64,000 nt of DNA from Atherinomorus stipes. Lineage: Eukaryota; Chordata; Actinopteri; Atheriniformes; Atherinidae. The DNA is taken from the NCBI GenBank assembly GCA_023101725.1, contig JALJCO010003041.1, positions 62,001-126,000 on the forward strand, written 5' to 3'. Shown here in pieces: positions 1 to 12,091 of the stretch; positions within the stretch are counted from its first letter, which is position 1; each line of letters opens with the position of its first letter. A program made the translations under genes and the position numbers. The notes beneath the pieces are model-generated. The model worked only from the letters and a program-made list of their open reading frames with translations, was not told the DNA's origin and ran no database searches.

Positions 1-1299
1 GATAGTCCCTCTGTGAAGACTGGCCCTTCAAGTGAGTGAAGGCAACAATGCATGATGGAAGTGAAATGAGAGGAGAGGTGTAAACTGTATCAGAATAACA
101 TGAGTAAGAGCTGTTTACATCTGTTTTTGGTTTATGGTAAGATCTGGATGTGGACCACATAGAAAAAACAATTCACAATTAAAAAAAGGGGACACATATG
201 CAGCATTGACGTCATATTTGTCGGACTGTGCAGGAAATTTAGCCACCAAATTTGTGCGCATTATGCAGTACACAGCTTGTTCAAGGCAATGGAGAGATCT
301 GAGGGTGGGCACGTTCTTTTTGTTTTTTTTAATGCTTCATCACCCATTAGTGTTAAAAACCTGGACATGCATGAGTATTCTTTCACAATTCTTGCCCCTT
401 AAGGACAACTGTTTTCAGCAGCTCAGGGAAAACACCTTACATTGTGGAGAGGACTTCACAATCTGCAGAACTGACTCCAAAACCTTTGAGGCCTTTTTTT
501 AAAAAAAAAACCTTGTTGGCAGGATGTCCAACAGGAAGTGGAGGAGTTCAGTTGACACAAAATGTATTTCACATCTAAATCGACACAGTACATAACCTGA
601 ACCTGCTGTTAATGAACCAACTGCTTGTCTAGTATTTGAGATTTTTGGACAGGTGAAGCTGACTAAAGTGGTAAAAATGCCCAATTTATCTAGAAACTAA
701 AGCTCTTACATAGCAGAAATACATATCATATATGTGCTGATAAAAAATGACTTTCATGACTTCATGGGGCATTTTTGTCATGAAAAAATGAAAAAACAAA
801 ATAAAAAACAACAATAATAGTAACATTTAAAGGCTTTAAATCCATTTTTGTTTAAAATGTTTGGTAGTTTTGAGCATTGATGAAGTTGTTCAAGAAAGCT
901 ATAGAGAAAAATTAAGGTTTTAGCTATAAAACAGCAGTTCTTTGGAAGTGAAAGTACGTCATTACTTAAGAGGGCATAAATTAAACAGAGTTAATTGTAA
1001 AAAAAATATTTTTGGAAAAAAGACAAGCGCACTGGCAAATATGTACTTTTATCTTTTTTACCGGGGGTGGGGGACCCCACAAAGCAGTAGTGCTTGGGGG
1101 CTCAAACGGCTTGCAGCAGCCCTGTATTACTCTACAGTGTGCTGTTTGATATCGTATAGAAGAGATGGAATTAAAGATTCTGCCAAGCGTGTCTTTGCGT
1201 GGCAACAATACAGTGTCACTTTTGTTTTCTTTCCCAAACTAAACAAGCAAACAGTAACACTATTTATCAATTTACTGAAATATATTTTTCTTTTTCTGT
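1..1299. other. Noncoding DNA, nothing recognised
   Basis: AT-rich sequence with short A and T runs. Reading frames here are short, overlap on both strands and show no family motif. I see no repeat boundary, RNA gene or promoter that I can defend. Confidence 0.6.
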
Positions 1300-1477
1300 T
1301 TGGTTTCACTGATTCCACTGATTCCTCAGGTTCAACCTACTCCTGCATCCACAGCAAGTGTCACATCATTTCCATCAGCCAAGTCTGTTGTGACACTTCA
1401 TGTTCCTGCAACACCACCTTCCCCATCAACGCATCAATCTGCTAATAATTTCCTACAAGAACATGTCCAAATTAAAT

Positions 1478-1711
1478 TAATCCAGCGTCGAGGTGCAGTA
1501 TCCACCTTACACCTCTCGCTTTCGAAGGGCACTTTTTTTCCCACCTTCCTCGCCTTCCTCCTTCTCCGAGGAGCAGATCGTAAAATCTGTTGACAGCCTT
1601 GACAGACTCGCTAAGAAAACGGAGTTCATTATCAAAGTCATCGCCGGATGCTTAAAGGTTATTCACTCCCCTTCTCGGAGACAGAGGCTCGTCCACAAAG
1701 TGACATGTTAA
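1478..1711 (+). other. Coding-looking stretch, possible exon or conserved element
   Basis: An open stretch after a TAA at about 1478 runs about 75 codons to a stop at 1709-1711. Its second half reads as a credible mixed-charge peptide (SEEQIVKSVDSLDRLAKK, then a basic end SPSRRQRLVHK). G+C is clearly higher than in the flanks. Upstream, 1290-1330 holds a pyrimidine-rich tract ending in CTCAG, which could be a splice acceptor, but the frame that follows it is not the frame of this peptide. There is no ATG at the start. I do not recognise a protein family. It could be a 3' exon, a pseudogene fragment, a conserved noncoding element or chance. Confidence 0.2.
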
Positions 1712-1714
1712 TGG

Positions 1715-3221
1715 TTAATGTTGCACGCCACGCCGTGAAGAAGAGGGGCAGCACCGAGGGAATGGGGAGGGAACGCTGCTGCAAAAGATGCAGTGTGAAA
1801 TAATTCCAGACATGTTTGGGAAATCTTGTCACCTAATGACACCAGCAGGAGAGGAGGAGACGTGATGGATAGATAACATAGGATGCCTCCTGTCAGATGT
1901 GCCACTCACATCTTTATGTATCTTACGTTTAGATTTTCCTTTTAACCCTGGCATACACATCCCCGTGTTTGTTTCTTATGAGAACCGGCATGCTGGAAAA
2001 TAAAGGAGGATGAAGGGAGAAGGAATCTGTTTGAAAAGTCTGAATGTTAGGAAAAGGCCCCTTGGGGGAGCACCTTCTGTCTTTGTAGTGATGATTTATA
2101 AAATCTTCTACACACAAGGGTGCTTTTAAGAAAAGAGAGGCCACTTTCCATGCTCTGTTAGGGCAGCTTCTCTAACTTTCACATGAGAAAAGTGAGAGGA
2201 TGCTAAACTTCCTCATAATGAATGGACGCCTCATATCCACTTTAGGGGAACATCCTTTTCTCATTATATCGCAATAAATTTAACTGGATGTGGCCTATAT
2301 TTAGTGTGCTCCTGATCTCGGCCCAGAGATATGCGCCTCCCAACTCATGATTCCTCCCTCATCTTCATTTTGGCACCGCATCACATTTGCCCTAAGACAA
2401 ATCTTTTCCTAAGTGAAAATGAAAATTCTTCTTCTCCAAATCACGGTATCAGACAGCGGGGGTTGTTGGCTTACACTTCAGATAAGCTTAGGTGGAAGAA
2501 TGGATGCTCTGACTCACAGTTTTTGAGTTGGATTTTATACAGCGCAGCATTTGGGAAGATCTCTGAAGGATGGCAGCTGCAATTAACTGTGGCCAATGTG
2601 CAGAAACTCAAAAATAAGGTCTGATTGGCATGGAGAGCGTGTTAAAACTGGAAATTCAAAACACTGTAATTAGAAACCGAGAGAAAAGAAATATGATCCC
2701 AGAGAAGGGAATGAGACAAAAAGAAAGTTCAGATGACACTTCCTTTGTCTTTTTTGCAACAACTTTCTGAAACTGTCTTAGTTTGTTTTTCAGATGGTTG
2801 TTGAACATTAAAGCCCATCTGAAAATGCTCAGCCCTCCTATGTCTGCTCAGGAAACTGGTGACTTCTACATCCTCCTCCCTAAGGTTGCTGTGACCCAAC
2901 ACCAGTGTTTTTTTGTAAATGTGCCAATCGTTTGACATTTTCAGATGGGATGCAGTCTTCCCAAGCATCCATACCTTCAGATGCTTGGACCACTGATACT
3001 TTTGTTTTCAAAATCTAGAGGTCTTTCCCATTAAATGGTCAAAACAAGCAATGTTAATCTGACCTTCCGTGTTTTCTGTCTTTCCTTTGTTTCTCTTATT
3101 TCCAGTATTAGAGAAAATGCTATTCTACCACATCAAATCACTCCACATCATCTGCTCCTACTCCAATCAGCATTGATGGAAACAAACCCCAGGTTCACAT
3201 CTAATTTAAGGGTGGTCCATT
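1715..3221. other. Noncoding DNA, nothing recognised
   Basis: No recognisable gene or transposon end. Reading frames of up to about 97 codons have no domain signature and overlap one another on both strands. Confidence 0.6.
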
Positions 3222-3480
3222 TAAGGCAGCAAGAGAACGTACTGCTCACATTTTTTTTTTTTTTTTTTTTACAATAATACAGAAAAACTGACAGCAACTT
3301 CTCACATGGACACTAAAACTTACAATAGCTTGCATACAAACAACACTGAGCATGTTTACTGCTTGTAAGTTAGCTAGCATGTAACTCTCATGTCATGTGC
3401 AATTTGAGAATTTGGAATTTGAGGTCCAAAAGCATTCAGTAATGTTGCACCATCACTTCATGTTATGTACCTTACATGTT
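3222..3480 (+). repeat. Direct repeat copy 1 (partner at 5149)
   Basis: Starts at TTAAGGCAGCAAGAG and matches 5149-5412 over about 260 bp, with many substitutions and small indels. Shared blocks include AACACTGAGCATGTTT, GTAAGTTAGCTAGCA and ATGTTGCACCATCACTTCAT. This copy has gained a 20-base T run (3251-3270). The pair brackets the two transposons at 3504-5148. Both copies begin exactly at a TTAA, so the repeat may itself be the end of a TTAA-targeting element, or the segment may have been duplicated in tandem. Confidence 0.7.
3251..3270 (+). repeat. Poly(T) run
   Basis: Twenty consecutive T residues inside direct repeat copy 1. Copy 2 has only five T at the same place, so the run expanded or was acquired after duplication. 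Confidence 0.9.
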
Positions 3481-3503
3481 TCCCCCCATTGAGGTAGTGG
3501 TGG

Positions 3504-4143
3504 TTAAACAATAACTCTTTTTTTTTTCAACCTGAACCTTATTACTATGAGTTTATACATGCTTTTACTCACCGGTAAAATTTCTGTCGACTTTGACTTC
3601 TTCTGAAGATATTACGTTGAGTCGCCCTTCAGCGTGCGTCCATACAACGCGAGAGATGGGGAAGCCTCTCTATAAGGCATTATCTACAGCAAAAACTCCA
3701 TTTCATCTATGCTTTAAGTAGAATGAACTAAGGAACGAGTACTCTTGTCCTGTGAGTTCAAAGTTAACTCTCCATTAGCTATGGTGGTTTTCTCAATACT
3801 TTATCAGCTGTGCGCGCCACAGTGCAGCTGAGAGAGCAGCTCACTGTCCAAACACCACCAAACTGAAAACTTTGAACATCTGAACTCACAGGACAATAGT
3901 ACTCATTTGTTCGTTCATTCTACTAAAATTATTAGTGAAACAAAGGAGTTTTGCTGCAGATGCTGCCTTATAGAGGCTGCCCTGTCTCTCCCATTACTGT
4001 ATATGGATGTACGCCAAAGAGAGACTTAACATAATATCTTCCGAAGGAGCCAAAGTGATACAGAAATTTTACTGGTGAGTAAATGCATGTACAAACTCCT
4101 AGAAATAAGTTCCAGGTTGAAAAAAAAGGAAGTTATCCTTTGA
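3504..4143. mobile_element. Family F1 foldback MITE, copy 1
   Basis: A 640-bp element whose left part (3508-3790) is repeated in reverse complement in its right part (about 3860-4139), so the single strand could fold into one long hairpin. Matching arms include TAAGGCATTATCT on the left and GATGCTGCCTTATA on the right, and CTTTAAGTAGAATGAA against TTCATTCTACT. It is flanked by TTAA (3504-3507) and TTGA (4140-4143, read as a mutated TTAA). It carries no coding capacity and must have been moved by an enzyme supplied elsewhere. Other copies lie at 27977, 52598 and 60271. The TTAA target suggests a Kolobok-type or piggyBac-type source; this is inference. Confidence 0.8.
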
Positions 4144-5148
4144 AGGAGAACAGCACAAGTTCAAGCTTTTTTCCAGAAGTTCGACCCCTCTGGCGACAAG
4201 TGGAAGTGACGCTAATGTTGCGCACACGCATGAGCTGCTTTGACTGCATTGGTCTCTAATTTATAACCCACATTTTTTCAGTCTGAGCCCAGAGTTAGTC
4301 ACAATGTCTACTGAAGTAATAGTTATAAATCTGCAAGTTGTTTACGGTTTGATCGTTCAGTAAACTGACGGACTGTACGCTAACAGTAACAACAGGCTAC
4401 TGTTAGCCTCAGCCTGTGAATTTCATTCACAGGCTGAGGCCACGATTACCTTATAAAATTACCACATCAGCTAAATTTAACAAGTTGACAAGAGTGTATC
4501 TCTTCCCCAGGAACAGTCATATGGCTGTCATACTGCCGCATTTACATGCAAAAAACTTAGCATTGCAATATTATTCATCCTTATTTCCATCATTCATCAC
4601 ATTTACCTTGCTAGTAAGAAGAAAGCCAACTGTGGGTCCCGTTTTATTCGCAGACTGGATCGGAGCTCCCTCCAATAAAAAAAAAAGAAAGAAAAAAAGC
4701 TGCTCGGTTGTTTAATCCCATCTTACTCCGATGTCGGTGTTGTGCTGAAAAAAGCCCCCCTATGCCGTGGGGACCGGTTAGACTCCAGTTTGGGTGTCTT
4801 TGTCTTACAAGACAAAACTTTTCTCCTTTGTCTTACTGAAGTCTGAGTTGGGGTTTGAGAGGCACCTGTTCTCCATCTTTTAGCAGGATGCTCAACATGC
4901 GCGGACCTGCGGAGGCAGAATACACGACACCGGGAGGCACAGCCAGGCAAAGGTTGAACTCACAGCTCGTCATCGCCACAAGCGCCCCCTTGAGGCTTCG
5001 AATTTTCTTGCATTGAGCATTCAGAAACAGTATCAAGAAACCACCGCAACGAAGAAAGATCAGCTCATTCTGCACACCAGAAAATTGTAAGAGCATTTGG
5101 AGGAAAGAAAAGAATAGTATTTAACATTCAAACTTGCGCAATGCACCT
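4144..5148 (-). mobile_element. Family F2 element, copy A (minus orientation)
   Basis: About 1,005 bp, homologous in reverse complement to 15542-16515. Shared blocks include the segment around 4510-4565, with GTCATATGGCTG, GCATTTACATGC and CTTAGCATTGCAATAT, and the end block GAATAGTATTTA. Flanked by TTGA (4140-4143) and TTAA (5149-5152). In element orientation it begins AGGTGCATT. It abuts the F1 copy and shares its target site. It has a short internal palindrome at 4408-4440 (CAGCCTGTGAATTTCATTCACAGGCTG). No transposase frame is visible. Class is inferred only from the TTAA flanks. Confidence 0.7.
4408..4440. repeat. Perfect short palindrome inside F2 copy A
   Basis: The arms GCCTCAGCCTGTGAAT and ATTCACAGGCTGAGGC form a near-perfect 33-bp inverted repeat with almost no loop. 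F2 copy B lacks this palindrome at the matching place, so it arose in this copy. Confidence 0.75.
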
Positions 5149-5412
5149 TTAAGGCAGCAAGAGAATGTACTGATCACAATTTTTACAATACAGAAAAACT
5201 GACTGCAACTTCTCATATGAACAATGAAACTTACAATAACTTGCATAAAAACAACACTGAGCATGTTTGCTGATTGTAAGTTAGCTAGCAGCTAATTCTC
5301 ATCTCTGTTATTTGAAGCTAATGTGCATGATTTTCTCAAGTTTTCAGAATATGAAGTCAAATACAGCCTTTCTCAATGTTGCACCATCACTTCATGTCAT
5401 GTAGCGTACACT
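5149..5412 (+). repeat. Direct repeat copy 2 (partner at 3222)
   Basis: Starts TTAAGGCAGCAAGAG at the right edge of the F2 element and follows copy 1 for about 260 bp before similarity is lost near 5415. The centre differs by an insertion of about 30 bp (around 5305-5335). Confidence 0.7.
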
Positions 5413-7017
5413 TCATCTCTTTGTATGTTGTAGCCATTTAAAAACCTGTTGATAACCACTTAACTGGAAAATGGAAACATTTAGCAAGATTTTTCTCCAC
5501 GTTAAAGTCCAACCTGCTGATTTTTTTCTAAAATTGTTGTGAAAATCGTTTCAGACATGATCTGGACACATTTAGCAGCACACAGGTAAACACACGTCAT
5601 GTTAATTGCTTTTCTATAAACATTGGATGTCTCCATTCTTTTTCAGACATTTTTATTTCAAAACTGTGCACAATCAGTTTCCTGTTTTGTGTTTCATCAC
5701 TGGGTTCTGTAGCTGAGTGCCACACCTTTATCATGTAAGTTATTCCTCTCATCAGGATGCAGTTTTTTTCTCCTATCACATTCTCTTCATTCCCACACTG
5801 ATTCATGTTCTGATCATGCAGTTTGGATTGTTGGTGGACAAACATCTGAACTGCCTTATTGCACTTTCCATTTTAAATTAACTTTTGTCCTCTACCTGCA
5901 TCCATTGGGGTCCTAAAACACGAACCTGACAAAAATAGCCTTAGGTTGGACAGTCATGCATTTATCTTCTCTTTATTATTTTGATTCTCCCAGATCTGGA
6001 TCTTTGAATGAAGCCTGTTGCAGTTTTTAAAGTTAGTGCAACCTCCTAAAACTAGACTGAAGTTAGCTTGAAACCATGTTTACACATAGAAGTTTTGTCA
6101 GTTGTTGATTCATGAGGGGATTTAAAAAGCCATAATAAAAGCAAACAATTTTGGAAATGGGCCTGCAGTTGTTAAAGTCTGTAAGGTTGAAACCCATATT
6201 ATGCCACCACATATTATAAACTCCAGCATGCTCATGCTAATGAAGGAACATGTCACTCACAGTGACAGGGTGGCTTACTGATGTGTTTTTTTTTAACAGT
6301 TTCTGCACAGCCATGGAGCTTTCTATAGATACACAGTAATTGCTGGTTTGATAATCATGAGATCTGTTGACAGTTAAAAAGAAAAAAAAAATGCAGCAAA
6401 TGGTCAGACTTACATTTCGAATAAAAACAAATGTCAGTGAGTGAATTAGAAGCAGTTTTGTTGGCCATTTAGAGTAATTCGAACCTCCAACAGGTCTGTG
6501 GTTTTGCTGCCAGTGACTGAGTACCGGTGCTTTGTTTCTTTCCATGATGAAAAAGCCTCTAAAACAGCAGACGTCTATGGGACTAATGAACTTCTTTTGT
6601 GGTGAGGAGCTCTTTAAATCAGGGCGTGGCAGGATTCACCACAGATTTTACAGACTGACAGCGATGACGTTACTTGAGTGAAATCATTTAATCAATCCCC
6701 ACCCCCCCATCACATGAGTGGTGAACATTGTTCGCTGGCAGATATTTGATTTTGATTAAGAGGCCAAAATTGGCAAAGTGAAAAGAGGAAAAGAGAGTGA
6801 TGTCCCTGCTGAGACACAAACAATCTTCCCATATGCAGCTCCTCAAAAGAAGACCAAAACAATATTTGGTTCCCACAGCATTTATTCATCCTGTTATACA
6901 TCAGAAAGTTGTCATCAACATTTCCCTGATATAAATCAGTGCCAGGATCACAGAGGAGAGGAGGAGGAGGAAAGGCTTAAAGGGCTGAGCACTCTTAAAT
7001 CTAACAAAATCTAACAC
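5413..7017. other. Noncoding DNA, nothing recognised
   Basis: AT-rich, with scattered short frames on both strands and no family motif. A C-run (CCCCACCCCCCC) lies near 6698-6711. No transposon ends seen. Confidence 0.6.
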
Positions 7018-7400
7018 TTGAATCGTGGTCGTTCTGGCAGCCTGGGGGCACAGCGGCGGGCTCCAGGCGTCAAGGCGCCACCTCAAATTCTCTGCTGTGG
7101 TCGGGTGCAGTCTCTCCCCACATGGCACTCATTTCTGGCTGCTGAGTTCCAGCGTGAGAGCCTTCTGCCTTTCCAGCGGTGGAGGAGATGCCTGAACAAT
7201 TACGCTGGTAATTAGGGGAGGGTGGATCTCCGCTCTGGCACGGCCAAACCGAACAAGGGCCCACGCCAGTGATCAAATGACGTACATTTCAGAGCTGTGA
7301 GGACGGAACCCTGCCATGGATGAAATGAATAATTTACAGCTGGGGCAGAATTTGTGTTAACTGCAGCTCACTTCTGTGGAATCGCTGGGCAAAAGCAGAC
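7018..7400. promoter_or_regulatory. Candidate conserved regulatory element
   Basis: A stretch of higher complexity and G+C than its neighbours. It holds a perfect inverted pair AATTAC-GCTG-GTAATT at 7198-7213, a homeodomain-type arrangement, and a CRE-like TGACGTAC near 7279. No reading frame here has recognisable domains. The idea that it is a conserved noncoding enhancer rests only on sequence texture. Confidence 0.2.
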
Positions 7401-9686
7401 CAAATAAGTTGAAAGGGAGGAGAAGAAAAGAATAGCGCGGCGCCAAAAGATCATCAAAAGCTCAGATAGAAGTGACATTTCTCACACCCGCTCCCATTGT
7501 GGGCTTCAAAAAGACTTTTTCTTACTTTTGTTTCTTATTTGAGGAGGCAAAATCGTGTCATTAATGCAATTTTTCAGTGGCTTTGGCTGAAGCGTCATTG
7601 TCTGACAGACAAAAAGCTTTGGTGATAAGCTAGCTTAAATGACAGATTGCGTCTTTATTGTGCACATTTCGTTATTAGCTCATATTTTCCCTGCAGTTAC
7701 GTGGAGAAGTTGAATCGTTAAGCTTCGCCCAGACTGGCTGACGGCCTTTTAGGCTTTAAAAAAACTACTCTTTGGACCTTCCAACTGCCTGCGTAATATC
7801 TGTTACTCAAATCTCACTCTTTACATGCTTCCTGTCCCCCAAACCTTTCTCCTCTACTTGCTATTTCTCAAAAATGAGGGAGTGAAGTTTATGTTTTCTG
7901 TTCGCTACTGCTGTAATCTGCCAATTGTTACAGTGAAGCAGCTCCTCCTGCCACTTCCACTTACTTTTAAATGCAGCATTAACTTGTAAAGAAGCTGTTG
8001 CAGAAGCTTGTCCTTGTGTTGCATTCAGGGTATCTGGATGCAAAGTGTCAGCTAAACTTACAAAACATAAATGCAAAATGAAACAATTCTGCTCTTCCTT
8101 TTCACCGCTTGTCTCATTGATCCGCTTTTACAACTTAAGAGACGAGCAACTTTGATCTTGACCCATTTCCTCCTAACAGCCTCCTTGTGAGCGTCGGCCC
8201 CGCTGCAGTGAGATGTGTCACTGTGCAGACATTTACAGCCATTTCAAAAATCCACTGGACAATGCAACGTGCGCCGCGTGGCCGCAAAAGCCCCGAACTG
8301 TCCAATTATCTCGGCCTTGTGCGCCGTTTCACCTAGAATAGACGAGACACTGATGCCCGTCTCGCATTAGAGAAATGTCTCTGTAATTCCCCATTTGTCA
8401 AACCTCAAATTCAGCTGCTCTGGCTGACAGATTGAGAGGTGATTTGTTTGATAACGTGACTCTTTGTTGCTGCAGATTCAACCTTACAGCTACTTTGATT
8501 CGATCACTGTGGTCTGCAGATTTTTCCTGAATATAAGTGCAGAATTTCTTTGACGCAGTGGAAGCTGTGAAGCTCTGTTGACCTAAAATTAAACAGGAAA
8601 AAAACATGACGACTTGGTGAAACCATTTAAAGGCGTGCCTTTTTTAAAAGGACCAAAATACACTCCACCGTACGGCACCTGTGACCTGCAGTCTGTCACC
8701 ATTTGCAGACGTCTTATATTTTTCCGATTCCTGTGTGAGCAGATAAAGAGGGAATTGTGGCCTATTTCTTTGGAGAATAACCTCTTTATTTGCAATTAAT
8801 CCTCACTCCTCTGAGCTCTTCCTCCAATTTAGTCGAAGAAGACATAGAAGGTTAGAGTTACTTAACCTCCGGGCCTTTGAAAAAGAAGTCACAGACACAT
8901 GAACTCAACCTAGATTTCTTTAAATTGACATCACTGTTATGCATAGAGAAGAGTTTTTCTAAGTTAAACGCAATAAAATGGCACAATTAAGTCATTATGT
9001 GTTTCCTTAATGTGATACCTTCTCTTATGATTTCATCTACACGTAGATATTTATACAGAAACTGGGATAATGGGAAAATGCACAAGCTATATTGGCAATT
9101 TGACATCATGCAGATTAATCACACTTGATGCAGTGCGGTTTAGGTGTGTGCACAGAGTGTGACTGCACCTTGCTAATGCCAGAAAATGTGAGAATTTCAG
9201 AGAAGCTCATGCTTTAACATCAAGTCAGTCAAATTCATCCTTATCTGGTGTTATTTAAACAGGTTAGTGCTCTTTAAACAGGTGACTTGAAACAAACATG
9301 AGACTCTAATTGTATGTTAGAGGGGAAATGAATTAAATCCTTGGTTAGAGGTAGAGTCCGAAGTTTCCCCCCTGAAAATAAACGTTAGACATGTGCAGGT
9401 GAAATCCGTCTCAAACCACGCCTGGGTTTGAATGCAACTCCCTCTCCCCCTGGCTGTAATTCGCTTTTTCGCTTTGTTTTGGTCTAGTCGGGACGTTTCT
9501 GGATGGAGATTCTGTTTATATCGCCAGCCAATGAAAGAGCTAAGAGCGTGACACTGTGTGGAAATAAGCTCATGATTGGAGCAGACATCAGTCACTCAAA
9601 CTCTCAAAGGAAAAAAAAAAAGAAAAACAGTGGATGCACCAATGAAAAGGTAAGAGCTTTAGATAGTGCATGTTGGAAAAACAGGG
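7401..9686. other. Noncoding DNA with a GC-rich patch
   Basis: No gene recognised. The patch 8160-8410 has more CpG and mixed sequence than its flanks and might be a conserved element, but there is no decisive motif. The rest is AT-rich with only short chance frames. Confidence 0.55.
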
Positions 9687-9690
9687 TTAA

Positions 9691-10585
9691 AGGAACAGTT
9701 CACCCACAGTATGATTAAACTTTATTTTCCACTTACCGTCATGGTGAGCAAGACTCTGGAGCACTTTTAATATTTCAAATGCAGCCGGAGATCAGGACGT
9801 CTTCTCGTTTCCAACCAACTTTCATATGATGGAGTTCGCTGGGAACTGAGCCAAAAAGGTCCATAAAAGTCCACAAAAACTTGTCAATATTCCTCCATAC
9901 TGCTTGTCCAATGTAATCCAAGTGTCCTGAGTGGGTAGCGTCCAGAATTTACTCGAAACTACGCCATTTACTATATTTTTAGAGCCTAAAAAGTAGTACA
10001 TATTACCTCCGCGAAGCGCCCATACTCATTCACAAAACAACGGAACCCTTGGCGTTCAGAGCCTACTCTGCCGATAATACAAGTGTAGAAGAAGAAATTC
10101 TCTGTTTACATTGTGCTAAGAGCAACAGAGCTGCAGACAAACCGGGACAAACACAAGAGGGGTTGAATATTGATTTAAAACAAAGAAAGAAATAAAAAGA
10201 GGATGCGCGATCTTATCTGCCGCGCCTTCCGTAGTTTCATAAACGTGCATCTGTGTGCTCGCAGGAGATGCTATGTATTTCTATTTAGACTCTAAAAATA
10301 TACTAAATGGCATAGTTTCAAGTAAATTATGGACACTACCCACTCGGTACACTTGGATTACATTGGATGAGCAGCATGGAGGAACATTGACAAGTTTTTG
10401 TGCACTTTTATGGACCTTTTTGGCTCGGTTCCCAGAGAACTCCATTATATGAAAGTTGGTTGGAAACAAGAAGTCGTCCTGATCTCCGGCTGCATTTGAA
10501 ATATTAAAAAAGTGCTCCAGAGTCTTGCTCACCATGAAGGTAAGTGGAAAATAAAGTTAAATCATTCTGTGGGTGAACTATTCCT
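9691..10585. mobile_element. Family F3 foldback element with TTAA on both sides
   Basis: An 895-bp element flanked by intact TTAA at 9687-9690 and 10586-10589. The ends read AGGAACAGTTCACCC and, on the opposite strand, AGGAATAGTTCACCC. About 315 bp at each end are inverted copies: the left arm runs from 9691 to about 10005 and the right arm from about 10270 to 10585, with a unique centre of about 265 bp. Arm pairs include CTCCGGCTGCATTTGAAATA on the right against TATTTCAAATGCAGCCGGAG on the left. No transposase is encoded; frames within it are chance. A Kolobok-like source is inferred from TTAA plus the AGG start. Confidence 0.85.
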
Positions 10586-12040
10586 TTAATATTGGTTTGG
10601 CTTTTACCTGCTTCTGAGCTCTGAAGGAGAGGCTTGAAGCTGAATAGGCTGAAGAACAAGGCAGCCATTAGCCTGAGGGGGAGGGGCGCTCAGTTTGAAC
10701 ACAGTTGTTGTTTGCAAACAGTAACGGTAACTACCTTTAAAGTTAGGAGAGCATCATGGGTAGGCAGTAAAATGCACAAAAACAGCCTTTACAGCGTTTT
10801 TTTACTTTACATTGGGATGCCTTTTGCTCTGTTTCCAGATCATGCAAACCTAGATCCATAAAGTAATACTTTGGGGTCTCAAAATTAAGAGCTGGGAATG
10901 AAATGACATTAAAGGAATAAATGGGAATGTGTTGTATGTTGATTACTTTAGAACATTCCTTTTCCATCAACATGTACAGCAGGTCATCTTTGTCAACCAT
11001 ATTGCACCATTATATTTCTATTGTAACCCAAATTGTGTAAACCAACCACAAACTCCAGATCAGATTTTTTATTTTTTCATTTCTTTTACTTTCACCATAT
11101 TTTTATTTAAAATAAGGAGAAAAAGACAGAAAAATTTGGCCTCAGTAAAACATTACAGCTAAATATAACTTAATTCTACACAGTTCTCCTTTAAGTTAAA
11201 CTTCTCTGAGTCAATTCTGGAGGCAAACTTCCACCAGCCAGGTTTCCGTCCAAATGTATCATGAGATTTTAATGAAATTTTCCACCCACGGCTGTTGGTG
11301 TATGAATCAGGCTTGATAAATGGAGGTGATGCTGATTCTCCAGCCAGATTAAGGAAGGGCAGGACAGCACAAGATGATAGTGAAAGAGTCAATCCTCAAA
11401 TGACGGAAACCAACCACATAAAAGAAGACGGTGAAAAAGAGAGAACAACTTGGAAAATGAAAACTGAGACTCATGTTCAGTTTTATTCAGTTTATTTTAG
11501 TCTGAAACAGCCATGAGTTTCATTTCCTGCACAGAATTAAAAACATGTCCTCCTTGCGTACTTGACTCATTCATATGTTTATGAGAGCATTCTTGGATAT
11601 GCAACTGGCTTATTCCAGAAAGAATGTACAATCAGAAGGGAAAAAAATGGGGTTTGTAGGTTAGTAAGACACCTGGGGGGAAGAAATCCAGGTAACACAG
11701 TAATATTATCTCACATAATGAATGAATAAGGCCAGAAACAAAACTGAACTGACTTTAAAAGTAATAGATCAAATCTCTGGTTTCACCTGCTTCCTATCAA
11801 AGCTCCTGATAAGTTAGCATTAATTGAGGTTTTGTTTTGGAAAAGTGTGTTTAAGTGCGTTGTTTCCAGTCCCGTGTGTGCTCAGGAGTGCTCAAATATG
11901 TGTTTGTGTTGGTGTTTTGGAAGAACACCTCCGCCTGGAGATATTCAAACCCCTGTGAGACTACAGTAGACTGATGGGTGGTGATGACAGTTTAAACAAT
12001 CTGGGCAGTTCTCCAAATTGATTAACATCAGTCTGGTGTG

Positions 12041-12091
12041 TGCGCATGTGTGTGTGTGTGTGTGTGTGGGCGTGTGCGTATTTGTGTGCAT
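12041..12091 (+). repeat. GT-rich microsatellite
   Basis: Tandem TG dinucleotides with a few interruptions (GCGCATG, GGGCG). It gives a His/Thr repeat in one frame on the opposite strand, which is not a gene. Confidence 0.9.

Noticed and set aside
3494..3511. TGAGGTAGTGG resembles the start of let-7 microRNA
   Set aside because: Only the first nine bases agree, there is no complementary arm nearby that would form a precursor hairpin, and the match lies at the edge of a transposon.
10906..11192. Possible additional TTAA element (TTAAAGGAATA ... TTCTCCTTTAA)
   Set aside because: Beyond TTAAAGGA the ends do not form an inverted repeat and no second copy is present.
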